A stretch of 64,000 bases of DNA from Pacificispira sp040217575 (GTDB lineage Bacteria > Pseudomonadota > Alphaproteobacteria > UBA8366 > Aestuariispiraceae), in contig JAVJPW010000001.1 in assembly GCA_040217575.1 (NCBI GenBank), positions 124,001 to 188,000 on the forward strand, read 5' to 3'. A program made the translations under genes and the position numbers. Within the stretch, counting starts at the first letter, position 1, and every line of letters begins with the position of its first letter. Shown here in pieces: positions 16,959 through 24,752 of this stretch. The notes under the pieces were generated by a model, which was not told the DNA's origin, did not search any database, and saw only the letters and a list, made by a program, of their open reading frames with translations.

Positions 16959-17414
16959 CTATTCAATCACGACCAGGGCTTCGCCGAACTCAACCGGCTG
17001 ACCGTCCGTGACCAGGATTTCCTTGACCGTGCCCGCCTTCGGCGCGGGGATCTGGTTCATCACCTTCATCGCTTCGATGATCAGGATCGTGTCCCCTTCG
17101 GCCACTTTCGCGCCGACACTGACGAAATTCGCCGCGCCCGGTTGCGGTGCCATATAGATCGTACCCACCATCGGCGCCTTGACGGCGTTCGGGTTGGCGG
17201 CCGCGTCGGCGGGCGCCGGGGCTGCGGCTGCCGCCGGTGCGGCGGCGGCCGGTGCCATTTGCGGCGCGGCCATCATGGCCGGCATGGCCCCGCCGCCACG
17301 CTGCAGGCGCAGTTTACCCTTCTCGTCTTCGATCGACAGTTCCGACAGATCCTTTTCTTCCATAAGGTCGGCCAGTTTTTCAATCAGATCGATGTCTACG
17401 TCACGCTTCGCCAT
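16959..17414 (-). CDS. accB: Biotin carboxyl carrier protein of acetyl-CoA carboxylase
   Basis: AccB carries biotin between the carboxylase and transferase sites. The 151-residue protein has an N-terminal helical region, an Ala/Pro-rich mobile linker (about 44-74), and a C-terminal biotinyl domain with the EAMKVMN motif; Lys117 is biotinylated. It is followed closely by accC. TCCAGGAGCTGGA abuts the ATG and forms a small perfect dyad with the GGAG ribosome binding core in its centre, which could modulate translation. Confidence 0.97.
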   Translation of the reverse strand: MAKRDVDIDLIEKLADLMEEKDLSELSIEDEKGKLRLQRGGGAMPAMMAAPQMAPAAAAPAAAAAPAPADAAANPNAVKAPMVGTIYMAPQPGAANFVSVGAKVAEGDTILIIEAMKVMNQIPAPKAGTVKEILVTDGQPVEFGEALVVIE

Positions 17415-17427
17415 TCCAGCTCCTGGA
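17415..17427 (-). promoter_or_regulatory. Ribosome binding site of accB within a dyad
   Basis: On the minus strand TCCAG-GAG-CTGGA, a perfect five-base stem with a three-base loop, ends directly at the accB ATG. It contains the only Shine-Dalgarno sequence (AGGAG), so the site is partly in the stem. The loop is very tight; the effect in vivo is uncertain. Confidence 0.4.
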
Positions 17428-17508
17428 TGTGTTGTGCTTTGACCAAAGTTTTAACGCTCTTCGCGCCATGGGAAAAGGCGCGTTTCTATGAACCTTGCGA
17501 TCCGCGGT

Positions 17509-17955
17509 TCAGTTGTCGGTCACGATGTCCGCCATTGCTTCGATGGCAAAGCGGTAACCCGCCGCCCCCAGACCGCAGATTACGCCGACCGCGATGTCCG
17601 ACACATAGGAATGGTTTCGCCACGGTTCGCGCGCATGGATGTTGGAAAGGTGGACTTCGATCACCGGCAGTTCTGACGCCAGAAGGGCGTCGCGCAACGG
17701 AACCGACACATGGGTCAGGCCGGCCGGGTTGACGACGATGCCGGACATCGTCTCCCGCGCTTCCTGGCACCAGTCGATCAGCTTTCCTTCGTAGTTCGAC
17801 TGGCGGAAGTCGACGGGAATTCCCAGGCGTTCCCCGTCCGCCCTGCAGGCGGCTTCGATATCGCCCAGCGTCGTAGTGCCGTAAATCGCGGGTTCGCGCT
17901 TTCCCAGCATGTTCAGGTTCGGCCCGTTCAGGACCAGGATGGGTTGGGTGGCCAT
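17509..17955 (-). CDS. aroQ: 3-dehydroquinate dehydratase, type II
   Basis: AroQ converts 3-dehydroquinate to 3-dehydroshikimate in the shikimate pathway. The 148-residue length fits the type II dodecameric enzyme. It has the ILVLNGPNLNMLGKREPAIYG N-terminus with the lid Arg and catalytic Tyr, the FRQSNYEGKLIDWCQEA segment, and EVHLSNIHAREPWRNHSYVS, carrying the catalytic His, near the end. It sits upstream of accB-accC, the conserved alphaproteobacterial arrangement. Confidence 0.97.
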   Translation of the reverse strand: MATQPILVLNGPNLNMLGKREPAIYGTTTLGDIEAACRADGERLGIPVDFRQSNYEGKLIDWCQEARETMSGIVVNPAGLTHVSVPLRDALLASELPVIEVHLSNIHAREPWRNHSYVSDIAVGVICGLGAAGYRFAIEAMADIVTDN

Positions 17956-18027
17956 TAATGGAAATCCCCGAATGTTTTCTCTGTCGACCTGGCCGGGAGG
18001 CTATATCAGGCCATGTTTCGCGGCAAC

Positions 18028-18876
18028 TCAGAAGCTGGGCGCCTCGCCTTCGAAAGTTGTCCGGTACATAAGGCGACGGTGCCCGTCATAATCGTTGATC
18101 GCATAATGCATGGTCATTCGGTTGTCCCAGACGCAAAGATCCCCCGACTGCCAGCGGTGCCGGAAAGTGAAGTCGGGCCGAAGCGCATGTTTGAACAACA
18201 AGGCCAGGACTTCCTTGCTTTCGTCGTCGGGCAATCCGTCGATCGCAATCGTATAGGTCGGATTGACGAACAAAGCCTTTCGGCCGCTTTGGGGATGGGT
18301 CCGGACAACCGGGTGCAGGCGCGGTCTGTCCGCATCCGGGTCGCCGCGCGTCATCTCTATCGAACGGGTAACGGCCATATCCTTCGGAGGCGCGTGTGAA
18401 ACACCGTATGGGGCGCCCAGATGGACCGCCTTTCGCCCATCGACGATTTCGCGCAGTTCGCGCGGCAGCCGTTCGTACGCTGCAACCTGACTGGACCAAA
18501 GCGTGTCGCCGCCTACGGGCGGCACTTCGACCGCCATCAGAAGTGACCCGCCCGGCGGTCGGTCCAGAAAGCTGAAATCCGAATGCCAATCGCCGCCGAA
18601 CACTTCGATATTCGTCTCTTCCGCCTCTTTCAGGACGGCAATGACATCCGCGTCCTGGCGACTTGGCGTTATATAGGGAACGCGCAGGATCGGACCGAAG
18701 ATCTCCGTCGCGCGCTTCAACGCATGCAGGTCCAAGGTCTGATCCCGCAAGACCAGCACCAGATGGTCCGCCAGGGCACGGCGCAGAAACGCGGCTGTCG
18801 CATCGTCCGGCGGGCGGTTCAGATCGATGCCGCTCACTTCGGCGCCTAGATATCCCGCAAGCTTTTCAACTTTCAT
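18028..18876 (-). CDS. TauD/TfdA family Fe(II)/2-oxoglutarate dioxygenase
   Basis: This 282-residue non-haem iron oxygenase uses 2-oxoglutarate. The iron-binding His and Asp are in GDWHSDFSF, and the distal His and the oxoglutarate Arg are in the C-terminal segment AINDYDGHRRLMYRTTF. The start is the ATG at 18876 (MKVEKLAGYLGAEVSGIDL, typical of the family); it overlaps the bluB stop in an ATGA junction, so the two are translationally coupled. Substrate class is unknown: family members act on taurine, phenoxyacetates or related acids, and no sulfonate transport genes are nearby. Confidence 0.9.
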   Translation of the reverse strand: MKVEKLAGYLGAEVSGIDLNRPPDDATAAFLRRALADHLVLVLRDQTLDLHALKRATEIFGPILRVPYITPSRQDADVIAVLKEAEETNIEVFGGDWHSDFSFLDRPPGGSLLMAVEVPPVGGDTLWSSQVAAYERLPRELREIVDGRKAVHLGAPYGVSHAPPKDMAVTRSIEMTRGDPDADRPRLHPVVRTHPQSGRKALFVNPTYTIAIDGLPDDESKEVLALLFKHALRPDFTFRHRWQSGDLCVWDNRMTMHYAINDYDGHRRLMYRTTFEGEAPSF

Positions 18877-19523
18877 CGGTTGAAGATCCTGTCCGAAGGG
18901 TCGCTCCGTTCTTCCCAGCCGGACCGTTCCAGTTCCGGGGTGTCGTCGGTGACCAGCGGATAGCCGATGCATAGATAGGCGATAAATCGCCATTCCGGCG
19001 GCACATCCAGAATATCGCCGATCCGGTCCGGCTCCAGGATCGATACCCACCCGAGACCGATGCCTTCCGCACGGGCCGCAAGCCACAGGGTCTGGATCGC
19101 GGCGACGGTGGAATAGGCAAGCGTTTCCGGCATGGTCCGGCGGCCCAGTCCCTTGCCTTTTCCGGGGTCCAGGTCGCAGAAGACGGCCAGATGCACAGGG
19201 GCTTCCGTCAGCCCCTGCAGTTTCAGGGTCGCATATAGCCGTGCCTCATCACCGTCATAAGATGACAGCGCATCACTGTTCGCGCGTTCGAAACTTTGCG
19301 CGACGTCCGCGCGCCGCGATGTGTCGGCAACCAGAACAAACCGCCACGGCTGGCTTAACCCGACGGAAGGTGCGCCGTCCGCAACGGCAAGAAGCCTTGT
19401 CAGTGTGTCTTCGGGAACTGGGTCGGGCCGGAACCGGCGGACATCGCGTCGCCAGGCAAAAAGCTCCGTCAGCCGGGTGCGAAACTCATCATCGAAATGC
19501 GGGGCCGGCTTGGTCATTCTCAT
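18873..19523 (-). CDS. bluB: 5,6-dimethylbenzimidazole synthase BluB
   Basis: BluB cleaves reduced FMN with oxygen to make 5,6-dimethylbenzimidazole, the lower ligand of vitamin B12. The 216-residue nitroreductase-fold protein has the BluB hallmarks RRDVRRFRPDPV, DGAPSVGLSQPWRFV, the CDLDPGKGKGLGRRTMPETLAYS segment, and GLGWVSIL. A generic nitroreductase would lack the G-K-G-L-G-R segment. It is embedded between rsmD and the TauD gene with ATGA overlaps on both sides. No other cobalamin genes or cobalamin riboswitch are present here. Confidence 0.88.
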   Translation of the reverse strand: MRMTKPAPHFDDEFRTRLTELFAWRRDVRRFRPDPVPEDTLTRLLAVADGAPSVGLSQPWRFVLVADTSRRADVAQSFERANSDALSSYDGDEARLYATLKLQGLTEAPVHLAVFCDLDPGKGKGLGRRTMPETLAYSTVAAIQTLWLAARAEGIGLGWVSILEPDRIGDILDVPPEWRFIAYLCIGYPLVTDDTPELERSGWEERSDPSDRIFNR

Positions 19524-20080
19524 GCGTCGCTGCTTTGCGCGAGGATCAGGAAACGCGCGGCACCATAGCGCCGGTCGTCCAGGACTTCCAAGCCCGGTCG
19601 GATCGTGATTTCTGTTTTTGGATGCGCCTGCAGGACAATTATCCCGTCCGGCGCCAGAATTCCGTTTCGAACGATAGCGCCAAGCGTGCCTTCCGCGATG
19701 CCGTCGCGATAGGGCGGGTCGGCGAACACGATGCCGAATTCCGAACCGGTACCGGGCGATGCCAACGCATCACGGGACAGAAGTTTCGCCGATTCCCCAA
19801 ATCTGGCGCGGGCCAGATTCTTCTTCAGAACGGCGACCGCCGCCGGGTCCTGTTCCACGAAGATGCAGCTTTCGGCGCCCCGGCTCAACGCTTCCAGACC
19901 CAATGCACCGGTTCCGGCAAACAGGTCCGTGACCTTCCGTCCGATCAGGCGTTCCCGATACTTCGACCCGGCCAGAATATTGAACAGCGCCTCTCGCGCG
20001 CGTTCGGACGTCGGCCGGGTGGTCAGGCCTTCCGGCGCATCCAGCTTCAGGCCGCGGCGGTTACCGGCTACGATCCGCAT
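19520..20080 (-). CDS. rsmD: 16S rRNA (guanine(966)-N(2))-methyltransferase RsmD
   Basis: RsmD methylates G966 of 16S rRNA during 30S assembly. The 186-residue Rossmann methyltransferase starts MRIVAGNRRGLKLDAPEG and has RPTSERAREALFNIL, the SAM-binding motif DLFAGTGALGLEALSRGA, and the catalytic FADPPY motif. Its 5' end overlaps the pseudouridine synthase gene by 20 bases, and its stop overlaps the bluB start. This rRNA pseudouridine synthase-rsmD pairing is common in alphaproteobacteria. Confidence 0.96.
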   Translation of the reverse strand: MRIVAGNRRGLKLDAPEGLTTRPTSERAREALFNILAGSKYRERLIGRKVTDLFAGTGALGLEALSRGAESCIFVEQDPAAVAVLKKNLARARFGESAKLLSRDALASPGTGSEFGIVFADPPYRDGIAEGTLGAIVRNGILAPDGIIVLQAHPKTEITIRPGLEVLDDRRYGAARFLILAQSSDA

Positions 20081-20909
20081 CCGGCTTTCCTGGCGGGGAT
20101 TTCTTTTTGCGAATGCCGGGTCGTTTGACCTTTGGCTTCGCCTTTGCCCATTTCGACTGCGCCTTGCCGCGGCTGTGTCCGGCGATCGTATCGCGGATAG
20201 TCTTTGCGGGCACTTCCTCTACGCCGCCTCGCGCAAGGGGGCCCAGCTGAAACGGGCCGAAAGACGTGCGGATCAGGCGGCTGACCGGGTAGCCCAGATG
20301 ATCCATCACGCGGCGGATTTCGCGATTCTTGCCTTCGGCCAGGGCAACGGTGATCCAGGCATTGCTGGATTGTTGCGTATCGACCGTCGCGCGGATCGAT
20401 CCGTAGTTCACACCGTCGACGGTTATGCCCTTTGCCAGTGCCGCCAACTTGTCCGGATCGACACGGCCACGGACGCGAACGCGGTATGTGCGGGTCCAGC
20501 CGGTCGCCGGTAGTTCAAGCGTCCGTGCGATTTCCCCGTCATTGGTCAGCAGCAGCAACCCTTCCGAATTCAGGTCCAGCCTGCCGACGGTGATGACGCG
20601 CGGTAATTCGGGCGGCAGACGGTCAAAAATGGTGGGACGACCCTTTTCATCCCGCGCCGTCACGACCAGGCCTGCCGGCTTGTGATAGCGCCAAATCCGG
20701 GCTTCCTGTTTTTGCGGCAGGGGTTTGCCGTCCACTTCGATGACATCGTCGGGTCCGACAAGGGTGGCGGGTGTCGTCACCACGGACCCGTTCAGGACAA
20801 CGCGCGCGTCCGCGATCCAGCGTTCGGCATCGCGCCTGGAACAGATGCCTGCGCGTGCAATCCGCTTCGCGATCCGTTCCCCCGGATCTGGGCTGTTCTC
20901 TTCGGACAT
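20061..20909 (-). CDS. rRNA pseudouridine synthase, RsuA/RluB family
   Basis: This 282-residue protein has an N-terminal S4 RNA-binding domain (ERIAKRIARAGICSRRDAERWI) and a pseudouridine synthase domain. The RsuA/RluB catalytic Asp is in VGRLDLNSEGLLLLTNDGE. The C-terminus is a Lys/Arg-rich tail. RluB/RluE-type targets in 23S rRNA are likely, but the exact site cannot be read. The ATG at 20909 (MSEENSPDP) is chosen over one seven codons upstream since residues before it lack family similarity; neither has a clear ribosome site. It is divergent from tadA. Confidence 0.92.
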   Translation of the reverse strand: MSEENSPDPGERIAKRIARAGICSRRDAERWIADARVVLNGSVVTTPATLVGPDDVIEVDGKPLPQKQEARIWRYHKPAGLVVTARDEKGRPTIFDRLPPELPRVITVGRLDLNSEGLLLLTNDGEIARTLELPATGWTRTYRVRVRGRVDPDKLAALAKGITVDGVNYGSIRATVDTQQSSNAWITVALAEGKNREIRRVMDHLGYPVSRLIRTSFGPFQLGPLARGGVEEVPAKTIRDTIAGHSRGKAQSKWAKAKPKVKRPGIRKKKSPPGKPDADRSR

Positions 20910-21001
20910 GGCAGTTGCGGCCGATCTCATGGTAAGGAGGGGGATTGATCCCCAATTTCTTGCGTTGGCTTAACGCCCATGCGCCGCTTGGACAAGGACC
21001 G

Positions 21002-21460
21002 ATGGACGAACAGCAGGACGATCCGATGGCCGCTGCCTTTGATCAGGCCGAGGCGGCGGCCGCGATGGACGAAGTGCCGGTCGGCGCGGTTGTCGTTCAC
21101 CGGGAAACGGGCCGTATCGTGGCGCGGGCGGGAAATCGGACGGAAAAACAAGGCGATCCCACCGCCCATGCGGAGGTGTTGGCGATTCGCGAGGCATGCC
21201 GGACGGTTGGTCAGCCGCGGCTTCCGGGGCATGACCTTTACGTCACGCTGGAACCTTGTGCGATGTGTGCGGGCGCGATTTCCCATGCGCGGATAGATCG
21301 GGTCATTTTCGGGGCCTACGATCCCAAGGGCGGCGGTGTGGAACATGGCGCGCGGGTCTTCGATCGGGACACTTGTTTGCATGTGCCGGAAGTCATCGGC
21401 GGCGTTCGGGAACGGGAGGCGGCGGAACGTCTGCGCGCCTTCTTCAAACGCAAACGATAA
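21002..21460 (+). CDS. tadA: tRNA(adenine34) deaminase TadA
   Basis: TadA converts A34 to inosine in tRNA-Arg(ACG) wobble positions. The 152-residue cytidine-deaminase fold shows the zinc and proton-shuttle motif TAHAE (His56, Glu58) and the PCAMC zinc Cys pair (Cys86, Cys89), plus the family VEHGARVF segment. The start is ambiguous. TTG at 20945 has a strong AGGAGG four bases before it and would add 19 residues; ATG at 21002 has AAGGA before it and gives the family's usual N-terminus. I chose the ATG. Confidence 0.93.
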   Translation: MDEQQDDPMAAAFDQAEAAAAMDEVPVGAVVVHRETGRIVARAGNRTEKQGDPTAHAEVLAIREACRTVGQPRLPGHDLYVTLEPCAMCAGAISHARIDRVIFGAYDPKGGGVEHGARVFDRDTCLHVPEVIGGVREREAAERLRAFFKRKR

Positions 21461-21483
21461 TCAAAAAAGACTGTCCACAAAGC

Positions 21484-21671
21484 GAAACCCCGGACGTCCG
21501 GCCTGAGGGTGGGGAGGGTAGGCCTTCAATCCGGGGTTTCGGACCAACCGAATAAATCGGCGGGTCTAATGTCAATACGGACCGACTTGCGATCGGGTTA
21601 CGTAGTCCGCATCAACACACATCAAGGATCAAGATGCGTGCCATGCTTTCGGAAAGCCGGCGCATTTTTTT
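21484..21671 (+). ncRNA. Candidate small structured RNA ending in an intrinsic terminator
   Basis: GAAACCCCGGA (21484-21494) pairs perfectly with TCCGGGGTTTC (21530-21540) over 11 bases and encloses a second GGCCT/AGGCC stem. Two further small dyads follow: CCGA-ataaa-TCGG near 21560 and CGGAC...GTCCG near 21580-21610. The last element is a long stem with a seven-T tract. There is no coding potential. The layout resembles a small RNA gene of about 190-200 bases, but a long structured 3' untranslated region of tadA is also possible. It does not carry the core motifs of SRP RNA, tmRNA or RNase P RNA that I can recall. Confidence 0.5.
21634..21671 (+). terminator. Strong intrinsic terminator
   Basis: The arms ATGC(GT)GCC and GGCGCAT close around an inner GCTTT-CGG-AAAGC hairpin, and the sequence runs into seven T residues (21665-21671). 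It lies 174 bases past the tadA stop, so it ends either a tadA transcript with a long tail or a separate small RNA. Confidence 0.85.
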
Positions 21672-21885
21672 CGGGTGTGTCGGGTAAGCGTAGAAGGTTC
21701 AGGCATATCAACCTGTTATGGATCTACTTCCGATGCGGTCGGCCCCATTGTGGAAGGCGCCTGGATCGCGAAATTCGCCGGTAGCGTCCTTGCGATTCGC
21801 AAAATGCAAAGTCATAACGCGCAGGTTTATTGCAAACTGCAAAGATGATTCCGGATTGGAAATCGTCAGAACCGTCCGCGTGCGG

Positions 21886-21914
21886 TTCAAACCGAGTAAT
21901 CCAAGCTTTATATT
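21886..21914 (+). promoter_or_regulatory. Putative promoter of the M48 peptidase gene
   Basis: TTCAAA (21886-21891) and TATATT (21909-21914) are separated by 17 bases, about 80 bases upstream of the M48 start codon. They match sigma-70-type -35 (4 of 6) and -10 (5 of 6) elements in an AT-enriched stretch. Confidence 0.45.
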
Positions 21915-21995
21915 ATCAGACACTGAAGGCAGCATGGCGGTGCCGGAACTCAAGCACTGTTTTTTACATTTTTTCGTAGCTGGAGGTCTAACCTG

Positions 21996-23579
21996 ATGAA
22001 GGACCGTATTGTCGGCGGTACCGCCGCAAATGGATTGCCGCAGCATGGGGGCGGGCACGGTCATGGCGCCGGTTGCTTCTGCTGTGGCGGCAGCGCGGTG
22101 GCGGGAATTGTCACCAGACGGCAGGCTCTGCGTGCCGGCGTCATAGGGGGCGCGGCGGCCGGTCTGGCTGGCTGCGTCAGTACGAACCGTGCAACCGGCC
22201 AATCCCAACTGACCGGGTTTTCTTCCCTTGAAGACGATATCGCGCTGGGTCGGCGGGAACATCCGAATCTGGTCGCCCAGTTCGGCGGTGAATACGATAA
22301 TCCGCGCCTGCAAAGCTATATCGACCGTATGGGAACGGAACTCGCGCAATATGCCGAATATCAGGAATTCAGCTATACCTTCACCATTGTGAATTCATGG
22401 ATCATCAACGCTTTCGCGCTGCCGGGCGGGTTCTGTTACGTCTCTCGCGGGTTGATCGCGCTGGCGTCGAACGAGGCGGAGCTGGCCGGTGTCATTTCGC
22501 ATGAGATCGGACATGTGAATGCCCGCCACACGGCCCAGCGAATCGCACAGGCACAATTGGCGCAGGGGCTGCTGCTGGGGGCGGTCATTGCGACGGGCCA
22601 AAGCGCGGTTGGTCAAATGGGCGGCCAACTGGCGGGGATGGTGCTTCGCAGCTATTCACGTGAACAGGAGCTTGAGGCGGATTCGCTTGGCATCCGTTAT
22701 ATGAGCCGTGCCGGCTATAACCCCGAAGCGATGGTGGCCTTTCTGGATACGATGCGCGACCATTCCCAGATCGAAGCCGAAAAACGCGGGCTGCCGCCGG
22801 AATCGGTTGACGAACGCAACATCATGGCGACACACCCGCGCACGATCGAACGGGTCCAGCAGGCAAGCGTTCGGGCCGCAGAACTCGTTCAACCGGGTCA
22901 AGTCATCAATCGCGAACGCTATCTGACCCATATCGACGGCATGCTGTATGGCGATGACCCGGATCAGGGCATCGTGCGGGGTACGGAATTTACCCACGGC
23001 CCGCTGCGTTTCTATTTCAAGGTGCCCGATGGGTTTACCATCAACAATGGGGCGTCGGAGGTTGTGGCGACAAAACGCGACACCGAAGCGGCGGTCGTCT
23101 TTGACATGGACGACATGGAAAGCGGCGACGTCTACACCTATCTGGTCCGGGAATGGGCCGGTAATGTCCAAATGAACGATGTCGGGCGCATCGACATCAA
23201 CGGCATTCCCGCCGCGACCGGCGCAACGCGCATTCAGGGCATGGACTACCGCGCCATTGCCATTCAGGGGGACGGGAACAAGGTCTTCCGCTTCCGTTTC
23301 ATTACCAATCCGAACATCACGTCATCTTACAATGTCGCTTTTCGGGAAACGACCTATTCCTTCCGGCGTCTGACAGAGGCAGAAGCGGCGCGGATCGAAC
23401 CGCATCGGCTGATTGTCGTCCCGATTCAGCCGGGCGATACGGTGGAAAGCCTGTCGGCGAATTTCCCCGAAGGGAATTTCAGTCAGGCCGCTTTCCGGGT
23501 CATCAACGATCTGCGGCCCGGTGACCCGTTGCCGAACAGCGGCGAAGTCAAAGTGGTGGTCGGCGGGGGCACGGCGTGA
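21996..23579 (+). CDS. M48 family metalloprotease, Tat-type lipoprotein with LysM-like tail
   Basis: This 527-residue envelope protease probably acts in outer-membrane quality control, like BepA/YfgC. A twin-arginine signal (Arg41-Arg42) ends in a lipobox LAGC with Cys60. The zinc motif HEIGH is at 169-173, and the third ligand is in the ELEADSLG segment. The C-terminal 60 residues include a LysM-like stretch (PGDTVESLSANFPEGNF). An unusual 39-residue N-terminal tail rich in Gly, His and Cys (HGHGAGCFCCGG) precedes the signal. The start is supported by GGAGG before the ATG, but a shorter start inside the tail cannot be excluded. The stop overlaps the acyl-CoA dehydrogenase start. Confidence 0.9.
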   Translation: MKDRIVGGTAANGLPQHGGGHGHGAGCFCCGGSAVAGIVTRRQALRAGVIGGAAAGLAGCVSTNRATGQSQLTGFSSLEDDIALGRREHPNLVAQFGGEYDNPRLQSYIDRMGTELAQYAEYQEFSYTFTIVNSWIINAFALPGGFCYVSRGLIALASNEAELAGVISHEIGHVNARHTAQRIAQAQLAQGLLLGAVIATGQSAVGQMGGQLAGMVLRSYSREQELEADSLGIRYMSRAGYNPEAMVAFLDTMRDHSQIEAEKRGLPPESVDERNIMATHPRTIERVQQASVRAAELVQPGQVINRERYLTHIDGMLYGDDPDQGIVRGTEFTHGPLRFYFKVPDGFTINNGASEVVATKRDTEAAVVFDMDDMESGDVYTYLVREWAGNVQMNDVGRIDINGIPAATGATRIQGMDYRAIAIQGDGNKVFRFRFITNPNITSSYNVAFRETTYSFRRLTEAEAARIEPHRLIVVPIQPGDTVESLSANFPEGNFSQAAFRVINDLRPGDPLPNSGEVKVVVGGGTA

Positions 23580-24742
23580 CCCGGTCCCCCGATCCGGCGG
23601 ACCACCGGGACATTCGTGATGCGGTTGCCGCAATCTGCGATAAATACGGGGATGCCTATTGGCGGGACCTGGACGGGTCGCGGGGATATCCGACCGAATT
23701 CGTAACCGAACTGACCCAGGCCGGATTCCTGAACGCGCTGATACCGGAAGACTATGGCGGGTCAGGTCTGGGCCTGTCGGAAGCATGCGCGATTCTGGAA
23801 GAAATCAGCCGGTCCGGGGGGCATCCCGGTGCCTGCCACGCGCAGATGTATGTCATGGGTTCGGTCCTTCGGCACGGGACAGACGAACAGAAACGGCGCT
23901 ATCTGACCGGCGTCGCGGACGGGTCGCTGCGGCTGCAAAGCTTTGGCGTGACGGAACCGACAACGGGCACCGACACGACGAAACTGAAGACCTTTGCCCG
24001 GCGTGACGGCGACCGGTACGTCATATCGGGACAGAAGGTCTGGATCAGCCGGGTCGAACATTCGGACCTGATGGTGTTGCTGGCACGCACGACACCCCTG
24101 GCCGAGGTTAAGAAAAAAACCGATGGGCTGACGGCCTTTATCGTCGATCTGCGCGAAGCGGTCGGCAATGGACTGGAAGTCCGCCCGATCGAGGCCATGA
24201 TCAACCACCATTCCTGTGCCCTGTTCTTCGATGATTTGTCCGTTCCGGCGGAAAATGTGCTGGGCCAAGTGGACAAGGGCTTCCGTGTCATCCTGGACGG
24301 CATGAATGCGGAACGGATCCTGATTGCCGCGGAATGCATCGGCGACGCGCGCTATTTCCTGGACAAGGCGACCGCCTATGCAAACGACCGCGTCGTCTTC
24401 GACCGGCCCATCGGCGCGAATCAGGGTGTCCAGTTTCCGCTGGCGGACTGTTATGCGCGGATCGAGGCGGCGGCCCTGATGGTCGCAAAGGCGGCCGACC
24501 TGTTCGACGCGGGGAAGCCCTGCGGGGCAGAGGCCAACATGGCGAAACTTCTGGCGGCGGAAATTTCGTGGAAAACGGGCGACCATTGCATGCAGACCCA
24601 CGGCGGGTTCGCCATGGCGCGCGAATATGACATCGAACGGAAATTCCGGGAAACACGCTTGTATCAAATCGCGCCGATCTCAACCAACCTTATTCTAAGC
24701 TATCTGGCGGAACATGTCCTGGGGCTGCCCCGCAGCTTCTGA
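23576..24742 (+). CDS. Acyl-CoA dehydrogenase family protein
   Basis: This 388-residue FAD flavoprotein oxidises acyl-CoA to enoyl-CoA in beta-oxidation or amino acid catabolism. The middle domain carries SFGVTEPTTGTDTTKLKT, the FAD/substrate segment, and the C-terminal helical domain has the QTHGGFAMAREYDIERKFRETRLYQIAP motif. The catalytic Glu position is not certain by eye. It begins with GTG overlapping the protease TGA (GTGA), implying coupling with an envelope protease, a functionally odd pairing. It is convergent with the next gene, ten bases apart. Confidence 0.92.
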   Translation: MTRSPDPADHRDIRDAVAAICDKYGDAYWRDLDGSRGYPTEFVTELTQAGFLNALIPEDYGGSGLGLSEACAILEEISRSGGHPGACHAQMYVMGSVLRHGTDEQKRRYLTGVADGSLRLQSFGVTEPTTGTDTTKLKTFARRDGDRYVISGQKVWISRVEHSDLMVLLARTTPLAEVKKKTDGLTAFIVDLREAVGNGLEVRPIEAMINHHSCALFFDDLSVPAENVLGQVDKGFRVILDGMNAERILIAAECIGDARYFLDKATAYANDRVVFDRPIGANQGVQFPLADCYARIEAAALMVAKAADLFDAGKPCGAEANMAKLLAAEISWKTGDHCMQTHGGFAMAREYDIERKFRETRLYQIAPISTNLILSYLAEHVLGLPRSF

Positions 24743-24752
24743 CCGGTCCCGT

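Larger units (their letters stand above)
21461..21995. other. 535-base stretch without a gene between tadA and the M48 gene
   Basis: No open frame here looks coding. The left half (to 21671) holds several nested inverted repeats ending in a strong intrinsic terminator, interpreted as a small RNA or structured tadA 3' end. The right half contains a putative promoter (21886-21914) and the ribosome site GGAGG for the M48 gene. Between 21672 and 21885 I see nothing assignable. Confidence 0.6.

Noticed and set aside
19524..20060. Cobalamin riboswitch upstream of bluB
   Set aside because: bluB overlaps the rsmD coding region with no leader, and the cobalamin box sequences are not seen.
21461..21671. 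SRP RNA, tmRNA or RNase P RNA as identity of the structured region
   Set aside because: The characteristic core sequences of these RNAs could not be found in it.
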